This document shows, in pieces, positions 1-5,132 of a stretch of 5,132 nucleotides of DNA. Source of the DNA: an uncultured Ruminococcus sp. (lineage in GTDB: Bacteria > Bacillota > Clostridia > Oscillospirales > Ruminococcaceae); NCBI GenBank assembly GCA_947174965.1, contig CAMWKY010000173.1, positions 1-5,132 on the forward strand, given 5' to 3'. The position numbers were made by a program, and so were the translations under genes. Each line of letters opens with the position of its first letter. The first letter of the stretch is position 1. The notes under the pieces are model-generated. The model was not told the DNA's origin and ran no database searches. It was given only the letters and a program-made list of their open reading frames with translations.

Positions 1-50
1 GTAAACAACTATACACCCGATTTACTGTAGTATATCACAAACAGCATTTC

Positions 51-79
51 TTGATTTTTTTTGTGAATTGTGCTATAAT
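51..79 (+). promoter_or_regulatory. Extended -10 SigA promoter of the iorA-iorB-paaK operon
   Basis: The -35 element TTGATT (51-56) and a perfect -10 TATAAT (74-79) are separated by the optimal 17 nt, with an extended -10 TG at 71-72. Transcription should start near 85-87, leaving a leader of only about 34 nt before iorA. That is too short for a T-box or another large riboswitch, so any control is probably exerted at initiation. The layout matches the tRNA-Ser promoter at 3816-3844, including an upstream TAGTATAT at 28-35. No clear operator was seen. Confidence 0.82.
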
Positions 80-104
80 TAACAGAAAGAATCTTTTTAA
101 TACC

Positions 105-111
105 GAAAGGA
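105..111 (+). promoter_or_regulatory. Ribosome binding site of iorA
   Basis: GAAAGGA lies 8 nt before the ATG at 120 and decides the start. The in-frame ATG at 51 overlaps the -35 box of the promoter and would lie upstream of the predicted transcript start, so it is not used. Confidence 0.75.
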
Positions 112-119
112 CAGAAACC

Positions 120-1913
120 ATGAAAAAAGAATATGTTATGGGAAATGGTGCTATCGCTTTAGGAGCATTGACAGCAGGTGTAAAGCTTGTTTCAGGTTAT
201 CCGGGTACGCCGTCATCTGAAATTATTGAAACTATTGCAAAATATAAGAATAGTGATGTATATGTTGAATGGTCGGTAAATGAAAAAGCTGCTATGGAAG
301 TTGCAACAGGTGCAGTTTATTCAGGTGCAAGAGCTTTGGTGACAATGAAACAGGTCGGACTTAATGTTGCATCTGACCCACTCATGTCCCTTGCTTATGT
401 AGGAGTAAAGGGCGGTATGGTTATAGTTTCAGCTGACGACCCCGGACCTATATCCTCACAGACAGAACAGGATACAAGAATGTTTGCGGAGTTTGCAAGA
501 ATACCGGTTTTTGACCCGACTTCTCCTGAAGAAGCTTTTCAGATGATTCAGGACGCTTTTGACTACTCCGAAAAATATAAAACTCCCGTGCTTTTCCGTC
601 CGACAACAAGAGTCTGTCACGCCTACGCATCAATCGAATGGGACGAAAATACACAGACGAAACAGTATGAGGGATTTGTAAAGGATTCTAAAAAATGGGT
701 TATTTTTCCACAGCTTTCATTTAAAAACCATGCTATGATTGAAAAACGTAATATGCAAATCGGAGATGACTTTTCAGAATATAAAATGAATACTGTTAGC
801 GGTAACGGAAAAAAAGCTGTATTTGCATCAGGTGTAAGCTATGCCTACGTAAAGGAGTATTTACAGGACAGAACAGACGTTATGCTTGTAAAAATTGCAA
901 CTCCTTATCCGTTTCCCGAAAAACTTGCTTTATCAGTAATGAAAAATGTTGATGAAATACTTTGTATTGAGGAATTGAGTGCATATGTTGAAACACAGTT
1001 GCAGAGAATAGCAGGTGTTCACCATTTACCCGTGAAAATATTCGGCAAGACAACTGGCAACGGCAGACTTTCGGGTGAAAATTCAGCGGATTATGTAGCA
1101 GAAATTATAGGCGCATTTCTCGGAGATTCAACAGAAGAACATATAAATTTATCAGATATTCCCGAACTTCCCAAACGTCCTCCGGTATTGTGTGCAGGCT
1201 GTCCGCACCGTGCATCATTCTATGCTGTAAAAAAAGCAATGCAGGGTAAAAAAGCGTATTTCTGCGGTGATATTGGCTGTTATACGCTCGGAAATGCAAT
1301 GCCCCTTGATATGACTGATACTTGTCTTTGCATGGGTGCAGGAATTACAATCGCACAAGGATTCAGCCATACAAATAAAGATGCTGTTTCATTTGCTTTT
1401 GTCGGTGATTCAACATTCTTTGCATCAGGCATGACAGGAACTGTAAATGCTGTCTACAATGGAGCTGATATGATACTTTGTATTCTTGACAACTCCACAA
1501 CCGCTATGACGGGTCACCAGCCACACCCCGGAACAGGTAAAAACATGATGAGCGATATTATTCAGAAAATCGATATTGTGAAAATTCTTGAGGGTATCGG
1601 CATAAAGAATATTGCTGTATTAAATCCCTTTGAACTTGAAAAAGCTGTTGATACTGTCAGGGAATTTGCTGATATATCAGGAGTTAAGGCGATTATTTTC
1701 AAGTCTCCGTGTATCGCACTGAAAAAGCCCGACAGCTGTATGAAAATATCGGAAAAGTGTATTCAATGCAAAAAGTGCATCAGGGAAATAGGCTGTCCAG
1801 CAATTATAATCAGTGACGGCAAAGTTACAATTGATTCTGCACTCTGCAACGGCTGTAAACTTTGCAGTAAGATATGTCCTGTAGGTGCGATTGGAGGTAC
1901 TGAAAATGAATAA
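120..1913 (+). CDS. iorA: Indolepyruvate:ferredoxin oxidoreductase, alpha subunit
   Basis: Large catalytic subunit (597 aa, near the usual ~600) of the cytoplasmic oxygen-sensitive enzyme that interconverts arylpyruvate plus CoA with arylacetyl-CoA plus CO2, using ferredoxin as electron carrier. The N-terminal pyrimidine-binding domain (about 1-170) carries the family motif SGYPGTPSSE (25-34) and E55 in WSVNEKAAME. A middle domain (about 230-330) follows. The TPP/Mg pyrophosphate-binding domain (about 355-530) has CAGCPHR (358-364), GDIGCYTLG (383-391) and the GDS (429-431) to DNS (457-459) metal-binding pair. The C-terminus is a two-cluster ferredoxin domain with cysteines 547, 550, 553, 559 and 576, 579, 582, 586. 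The first cluster has a five-residue gap before its last Cys-Pro. The start at 120 has a good ribosome binding site; the stop overlaps iorB by 8 nt. No defects seen. Family assignment is firm; the preferred aromatic substrate is inferred. Confidence 0.96.
   Translation: MKKEYVMGNGAIALGALTAGVKLVSGYPGTPSSEIIETIAKYKNSDVYVEWSVNEKAAMEVATGAVYSGARALVTMKQVGLNVASDPLMSLAYVGVKGGMVIVSADDPGPISSQTEQDTRMFAEFARIPVFDPTSPEEAFQMIQDAFDYSEKYKTPVLFRPTTRVCHAYASIEWDENTQTKQYEGFVKDSKKWVIFPQLSFKNHAMIEKRNMQIGDDFSEYKMNTVSGNGKKAVFASGVSYAYVKEYLQDRTDVMLVKIATPYPFPEKLALSVMKNVDEILCIEELSAYVETQLQRIAGVHHLPVKIFGKTTGNGRLSGENSADYVAEIIGAFLGDSTEEHINLSDIPELPKRPPVLCAGCPHRASFYAVKKAMQGKKAYFCGDIGCYTLGNAMPLDMTDTCLCMGAGITIAQGFSHTNKDAVSFAFVGDSTFFASGMTGTVNAVYNGADMILCILDNSTTAMTGHQPHPGTGKNMMSDIIQKIDIVKILEGIGIKNIAVLNPFELEKAVDTVREFADISGVKAIIFKSPCIALKKPDSCMKISEKCIQCKKCIREIGCPAIIISDGKVTIDSALCNGCKLCSKICPVGAIGGTENE
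1893..1897 (+). promoter_or_regulatory. Ribosome binding site of iorB, inside iorA
   Basis: GGAGG sits 8 nt before the ATG at 1906, within the last codons of iorA. It selects ATG 1906 over the in-frame ATG at 1885, and its position suggests translational coupling of the two subunits. Confidence 0.8.
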
Positions 1914-2517
1914 GGATATTTTATTGTGCGGTGTAGGAGGTCAGGGAACTGTCCTTGCATCAAAACTTATAGCATCTGCTTTTATGAATTGCGGTGAAAC
2001 AGTTCACTCTGCCGAAACTATCGGTATGGCACAGCGTGGCGGTTCTGTTACAAGTCATGTAAGAATCGGCGAAAAAGCGTACTCCCCTCTTATTCCATTT
2101 CATTCTGCTGATATTATTCTTGCATTTGAGCCTGCGGAAGCTGTAAGAAATCTTCCGTATCTCAAAAATAACGGCGTTGTAATAGTAAACAGCGTACCTG
2201 TAAAGCCTGTTGTGGAATCTCTTGTAAATACCGGATATGACGGAAAAGAAATGCTGGAATATCTGCAAAAAAAGTGCAGAAATACTGTTATTGTAGATGC
2301 AGAGAAGATATGCAGGGAAATCGGCTCGGCAAAAGTGTTCAATGTTGCAATACTTGGTGTTGCTGTCGGTATAGCAAAACTCGGACTTTCAGAAGATGCT
2401 GTACTTGCTGAAATTGAAAAAAGTGTAAAAGAACGCTTCAGGGAAATGAATTACAAGGCTTTTACAAAAGGAAAGCAGATTGGAGAAGATTATGAAATTG
2501 AATCAGACGCAGATTGA
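1906..2517 (+). CDS. iorB: Indolepyruvate:ferredoxin oxidoreductase, beta subunit
   Basis: Small subunit (203 aa, typical size) of the IorAB enzyme. It is a single domain of the pyruvate/ketoisovalerate oxidoreductase gamma family, which supplies part of the CoA-binding and subunit-contact surface. Visible marks are the N-terminal glycine-rich LLCGVGGQG (6-14), the family signature GMAQRGGSV (40-48), the strand DIILAFEPAEA (69-79) and NVAILGVAVG (146-155). No cysteine clusters are present, as expected, because the iron-sulfur centres are on IorA. The start is fixed by GGAGG at 1893-1897 and by the LLCGVGGQG motif lying right at the N-terminus. The gene overlaps iorA by 8 nt and paaK by 26 nt, so the three genes are almost certainly cotranscribed. 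No signs of damage. Confidence 0.95.
   Translation: MNKDILLCGVGGQGTVLASKLIASAFMNCGETVHSAETIGMAQRGGSVTSHVRIGEKAYSPLIPFHSADIILAFEPAEAVRNLPYLKNNGVVIVNSVPVKPVVESLVNTGYDGKEMLEYLQKKCRNTVIVDAEKICREIGSAKVFNVAILGVAVGIAKLGLSEDAVLAEIEKSVKERFREMNYKAFTKGKQIGEDYEIESDAD
2482..2488 (+). promoter_or_regulatory. Ribosome binding site of paaK, inside iorB
   Basis: GGAGAAG, with its GGAG core 6 nt before the ATG at 2492, lies within the 3' end of iorB. It rules out the in-frame TTG at 2480, which overlaps the site itself. Confidence 0.7.
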
Positions 2518-3733
2518 ACAGATTGACAGACAAGTCAAGAGACTTATCGCATCAGGCAGTTATTATGGTGAAGTTTATAAAAGTCTCGGCATAACAGGTA
2601 TAAGCTCTCAAGAAGATTTTGAAAAACTGCCGTTTTCAGAGAAAAAACAATTGAGAAATGCTTATCCGCTTGGCATTATGGCTTGCGACGAAAGTGAGAT
2701 TGTAAGAATACATTCATCATCAGGCACAACAGGTCAGCCAGTTATTATTCCATATACTGCAAAAGATGTTGACGACTGGGCAGTCATGTTCGCAAGATGC
2801 TATGAAATGGCTGGAATCACTAACAAGGACAGAATACAGATTACACCAGGTTACGGCTTATGGACGGCAGGAATCGGATTTCAGGCTGGTTGTGAAAAAC
2901 TCGGTGCTATGGCTGTTCCAATGGGTCCCGGAAATACAGAAAAACAGCTTAAAATGATGATTGATTTGCAGACAACTGTTATAACTGCAACTTCATCTTA
3001 TGCACTTCTTCTTGCAGAGGAAATTCAGAAACAAGGACTGCGTGACAAGATAAATCTAAAAAAAGGTGTTTTCGGCTCGGAACGCTGGAGCGATACAATG
3101 AGAAAGCGTATTCATGATGAGCTTGGCATCGAACTTTATGACATCTACGGACTTACTGAAATTTATGGTCCGGGTATCGGCATAAACTGTCAGTATGATT
3201 CAGGTATTCACTACTGGGACGACTATATATACATAGAAATCATCGACCCTGTAACGTGCGAGCCTGTTCCTGACGGTTGTGAGGGTGAAATTGTAATAAC
3301 AACTCTTGTAAAAGAGGGCGCACCGCTTCTCCGATTCAGAACTCACGACCTTTCAAGAATTATCCCCGACGAATGTCAGTGTGGAAGTAAATATCCACGA
3401 ATCGACATAATAAAGGGCAGAAGTGACGATATGTTCAAGGTACGTGGTGTAAATATGTTTCCAAGTCAGGTTGAGGACTTGCTCAAAAAGATTGAGGGTA
3501 CATCAAGCGAATATAACATCACAATTGCACGTGATGAAAAGGACAACAAAGATGTTATGATTCTTACTGTTGAGGGCGACGGAAATTACAGCTTTGATGA
3601 TATGGCAAAGAAAATACAGAGTGTTTTCAAGTCGCTTATCGGCGTATCGCCAAAAGTTATTGTTGTACCTGTAGGAACGCTTCCAAGAAGTGAAAAAAAG
3701 ACAAAACGTGTAACCGACTACAGAAGCGTATAA
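2492..3733 (+). CDS. paaK: Phenylacetate-CoA ligase family enzyme (AMP-forming)
   Basis: Adenylate-forming acyl-CoA ligase of the PaaK family (413 aa, slightly shorter than the usual ~430-440). It should convert an arylacetate, ATP and CoA to arylacetyl-CoA, AMP and PPi in the cytoplasm. The phosphate-binding loop SSSGTTGQP is at 75-83, an aromatic/Gly-rich substrate-pocket stretch at 116-130, YGLTEIYGPG (motif A5) at 219-228, RTHDLS (A7) at 283-288, GRSDDMFKVRG (A8) at 309-319, and LPRSEKKTKR (A10) at 397-406 with the likely catalytic lysine at 402 or 403. The C-terminal AMP-binding domain starts near 320. It shares an operon with iorAB, so its product is the natural IOR substrate for reductive carboxylation. 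The exact acid (phenylacetate, indoleacetate or hydroxyphenylacetate) cannot be read from the sequence. A terminator follows 18 nt after the stop codon. Confidence 0.93.
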   Translation: MKLNQTQIEQIDRQVKRLIASGSYYGEVYKSLGITGISSQEDFEKLPFSEKKQLRNAYPLGIMACDESEIVRIHSSSGTTGQPVIIPYTAKDVDDWAVMFARCYEMAGITNKDRIQITPGYGLWTAGIGFQAGCEKLGAMAVPMGPGNTEKQLKMMIDLQTTVITATSSYALLLAEEIQKQGLRDKINLKKGVFGSERWSDTMRKRIHDELGIELYDIYGLTEIYGPGIGINCQYDSGIHYWDDYIYIEIIDPVTCEPVPDGCEGEIVITTLVKEGAPLLRFRTHDLSRIIPDECQCGSKYPRIDIIKGRSDDMFKVRGVNMFPSQVEDLLKKIEGTSSEYNITIARDEKDNKDVMILTVEGDGNYSFDDMAKKIQSVFKSLIGVSPKVIVVPVGTLPRSEKKTKRVTDYRSV

Positions 3734-3751
3734 AAATCCAACAAAAAACTG

Positions 3752-3790
3752 CTCCCGAAATATATATTTTTTCGGGAGTGTTATTTTTTT
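3752..3790 (+). terminator. Intrinsic terminator of the iorAB-paaK operon
   Basis: A perfect 9-bp stem, CTCCCGAAA (3752-3760) with TTTCGGGAG (3770-3778), encloses a 9-nt AT-only loop. It is followed by a T-rich tract (TTATTTTTTT, 3781-3790). It lies just after the paaK stop and separates the operon from the tRNA promoter 26 nt further on. Confidence 0.9.
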
Positions 3791-3815
3791 GTTAGTATAT
3801 ACTTACATAATGTCC

Positions 3816-3844
3816 TTGATTTTTTCTTATTTGTATGATATAAT
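3816..3844 (+). promoter_or_regulatory. Extended -10 SigA promoter of tRNA-Ser
   Basis: TTGATT (3816-3821) and TATAAT (3839-3844) are 17 nt apart, with an extended -10 TG at 3836-3837 and TAGTATAT at 3793-3800 upstream. A second TATAAT at 3845-3850 would start transcription inside the tRNA, so the first must be the working one. The start is expected near 3850-3852, giving a 5' leader of only about 2-4 nt. Confidence 0.82.
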
Positions 3845-3853
3845 TATAATGTT

Positions 3854-3943
3854 GGAAACGTATCGAAGTGGTCATAACGAGCCTGACTCGAAATCAGGTT
3901 GCCCCTTAAAGGCACGTGGGTTCAAATCCCACCGTTTCCGCCA
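3854..3943 (+). tRNA. tRNA-Ser (anticodon CGA)
   Basis: Complete 90-nt class II tRNA with an encoded CCA. The acceptor stem 3854-3860 pairs perfectly with 3933-3939 (7 bp), with discriminator G3940 and CCA 3941-3943. The D stem is TCG/CGA (3863-3865, 3878-3880), 3 bp as usual for tRNA-Ser. The anticodon stem CCTGA/TCAGG (3882-3886, 3894-3898) carries loop CTCGAAA with anticodon CGA at 3889-3891, reading UCG. The long variable arm (3899-3915) forms a 4-bp stem TGCC/GGCA, the serine identity feature. The T stem GTGGG/CCCAC (3916-3920, 3928-3932) has loop TTCAAAT. It is a single-gene unit with its own promoter and terminator. Confidence 0.97.
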
Positions 3944-3946
3944 AAA

Positions 3947-3988
3947 TAAAACAGCGGTATATCAAAATCTGATACACCGCTGTTTTTT
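3947..3988. terminator. Bidirectional intrinsic terminator between tRNA-Ser and rpoD
   Basis: ACAGCGGT (3951-3958) pairs with ACCGCTGT (3976-3983). After one A-C mismatch the stem continues as TATC/GATA (3960-3963, 3971-3974) around a 7-nt loop. On the plus strand it is followed by TTTTTT-type sequence (3983-3988) and ends tRNA-Ser transcription 7 nt after the CCA. On the minus strand the same hairpin is followed by TTTATTTT (3950-3943), so it can also end rpoD transcripts about 70 nt after their stop codon. No stronger terminator was seen at 3991-4049. Confidence 0.85.
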
Positions 3989-4049
3989 ATGTTAAGCAAG
4001 TAATTTTCAGTTTTAATCAACTCTTGATTCCTGACTTATGTAAAGCCGA

Positions 4050-5117
4050 TTAATCAAGAAAATCTTTTACTTTTTTACTACGGCTTGGGTGGCGGAGTTT
4101 TCTAAGTGCTTTTGCTTCAATCTGTCTGATACGCTCACGTGTGACATCAAAACGCTGTCCGACTTCTTCGAGAGTGCGTGCTTTGCCGTCCTCAAGACCG
4201 AAACGGAGTTTGAGAACTTTTGCTTCTCTGTCTGTCAATGTTGCGAGAACTTCGTTGAGCTGTTCCTTAAGGAGCGTATGAGATGCAGCTTCAGCAGGTG
4301 CTGGAGCATCATCATCAGGAATAAAGTCACCAAGATGACTGTCTTCTTCTTCGCCTATAGGAGTTTCAAGAGAAACTGGGTCTTGTGCTACACGCATAAT
4401 CTCTCGTACTTTATCAACAGGCATATTGAGTTTTTCTGCAATTTCTTCGGGACTTGGGTCGTGACCGTTTTCGTGGAGCAGTTGACTTGATACCTTCTTT
4501 ACTTTTGTAATAGTTTCAACCATATGAACGGGAATACGTATAGTTCTTGCCTGGTCTGCAATTGCACGTGTAATAGCCTGACGAATCCACCATGTAGCAT
4601 ATGTTGAGAACTTGAAACCCTTTGTATAGTCAAATTTGTCAACAGCTTTGATAAGTCCGAGATTACCCTCCTGAATAAGGTCGAGGAACTGCATACCCCT
4701 GCCGACGTATTTTTTCGCAATACTTACAACAAGACGCAGATTTGCTTCTGAAAGACGTTTTTTAGCGTATCTGTCGCCTTTCTGCATACGTTGTGCAAGC
4801 TCAATTTCTTCCTCTGTTGTGAGAAGCGGTACACGTCCGATTTCTTTAAGGTATATTTTTACAGGGTCATCAATAGCAATACCCTCTGTTGAGAGTGCTA
4901 TCTCTAAATCTTCTGTCATATTGGAATCCATACCGATTTGATATTCATCGTCTATGATTTCAATATTGTTTGCCTCACACTTGTCATAAAAGCTGTTGAG
5001 CAATTCCACATCAAAATCAAATTCTTCAAGTGCATCAGAAATTTCTTTTGAATGGAGACTGCCTCTTGCTATTCCACGTTCTAAAAGGGTATCAATAGTA
5101 TTTTTCTTTAAATCCAT
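4050..5117 (-). CDS. rpoD: Primary RNA polymerase sigma factor RpoD/SigA
   Basis: Housekeeping sigma-70 factor (355 aa, close to Firmicute SigA at ~370) that directs RNA polymerase to -35/-10 promoters such as the two in this window. A short region 1.1 (about 1-60) is followed by region 1.2 ([16 protein letters not shown], 84-99). Region 2 (about 125-195) includes the core-binding and -10 recognition/melting helices, with the hallmark stretch from [16 protein letters not shown] onward (167-182). Region 3 covers about 196-275 and contains the conserved [12 protein letters not shown] finger (263-274). Region 4 (about 284-345) has the -35-binding helix-turn-helix [24 protein letters not shown] (315-338 in two parts). 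The start is set by AGGAGG 8 nt upstream. It faces the tRNA and the ior operon convergently. In many Firmicutes dnaG lies directly upstream; that area is outside the window. Intact. Confidence 0.98.
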   Translation of the reverse strand: MDLKKNTIDTLLERGIARGSLHSKEISDALEEFDFDVELLNSFYDKCEANNIEIIDDEYQIGMDSNMTEDLEIALSTEGIAIDDPVKIYLKEIGRVPLLTTEEEIELAQRMQKGDRYAKKRLSEANLRLVVSIAKKYVGRGMQFLDLIQEGNLGLIKAVDKFDYTKGFKFSTYATWWIRQAITRAIADQARTIRIPVHMVETITKVKKVSSQLLHENGHDPSPEEIAEKLNMPVDKVREIMRVAQDPVSLETPIGEEEDSHLGDFIPDDDAPAPAEAASHTLLKEQLNEVLATLTDREAKVLKLRFGLEDGKARTLEEVGQRFDVTRERIRQIEAKALRKLRHPSRSKKVKDFLD

Positions 5118-5125
5118 TGTTTTTT

Positions 5126-5131
5126 CCTCCT
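5126..5131 (-). promoter_or_regulatory. Ribosome binding site of rpoD
   Basis: On the minus strand AGGAGG stands 8 nt before the ATG at 5117, a full match to the Firmicute anti-16S consensus. It fixes the rpoD start and indicates strong translation. The promoter lies beyond the window edge. Confidence 0.9.
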
Positions 5132-5132
5132 G

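Noticed and set aside
66..80. Imperfect palindrome AATT...AATT across the iorA -10 region as a repressor operator
   Set aside because: Only the outer AATT arms and a few inner bases pair. This is expected by chance in AT-rich promoter DNA.
51..119. A 23-codon N-terminal extension of iorA from the ATG at 51
   Set aside because: It runs through the -35 and -10 boxes, has no ribosome binding site, and the IorA family starts at about the ATG at 120.
80..119. A possible T-box or other leader riboswitch controlling the aromatic operon
   Set aside because: The leader predicted from the promoter is only about 34 nt and shows no stable stem or specifier-like structure.
1758..1796. Unusual five-residue gap in the first ferredoxin-type cysteine motif of IorA (C547, C550, C553, C559)
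   Set aside because: From memory of the family, many IorA proteins carry this wider spacing before the last Cys-Pro, so it is not treated as novel.
3789..3995. A 68-codon plus-strand reading frame
   Set aside because: It runs through the tRNA-Ser promoter, the whole tRNA and most of the following terminator hairpin, so it is a chance frame.
4015..4059. Repeated TTGATT/AATCAA inverted repeats downstream of rpoD (4015-4020 with 4024-4029; 4022-4029 with 4052-4059)
   Set aside because: The stems are short and AT-rich, one overlaps the rpoD stop region, and there is no T-tract at the right place. They are likely chance in AT-rich DNA.
4089..4490. A 133-codon reading frame antisense to rpoD
   Set aside because: It mirrors the conserved sigma regions 3-4 coding strand, has no convincing ribosome binding site or recognisable domain, and its length follows from the rpoD codon bias.

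Overview
The window looks like a piece of a low-GC Clostridia (Firmicutes) chromosome. The evidence is AT-rich intergenic DNA, strong AGGAGG-type ribosome binding sites, a SigA-type primary sigma factor of 355 residues, and an anaerobe's ferredoxin-linked 2-oxoacid oxidoreductase. A gut or rumen member of the Ruminococcus/Oscillospiraceae group is a reasonable guess, but it is inference and cannot be proved from this sequence alone.

Layout. Positions 1-119 hold a well-formed extended -10 sigma-70/SigA promoter and a short leader. Positions 120-3733 are a tight three-gene plus-strand operon, iorA-iorB-paaK, with overlaps of 8 and 26 nt. It encodes the two subunits of indolepyruvate:ferredoxin oxidoreductase and an AMP-forming phenylacetate-CoA ligase family enzyme, and is closed by an intrinsic terminator at 3752-3790. 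Next comes a single tRNA-Ser(CGA) gene (3854-3943) with its own promoter. After it lies a hairpin that can terminate transcription from both sides. The minus strand from 5117 back to 4050 encodes the primary sigma factor RpoD/SigA, complete with its ribosome binding site at the right edge.

How the genes work together. PaaK should activate an arylacetate (phenylacetate, indole-3-acetate or 4-hydroxyphenylacetate) to its CoA thioester. IorAB interconverts arylacetyl-CoA plus CO2 and reduced ferredoxin with arylpyruvate. As an operon they can form a route from arylacetates to arylpyruvates, and after transamination to Phe, Tyr or Trp, as known physiologically for rumen bacteria. The reverse, catabolic direction cannot be excluded.

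The most notable non-coding observation is that the iorA promoter and the tRNA-Ser promoter share three identical blocks (8, 10 and 8 nt plus a TG dinucleotide) at exactly matching spacing, while the sequence between the blocks differs. No mobile element, CRISPR array or clearly novel system was found.
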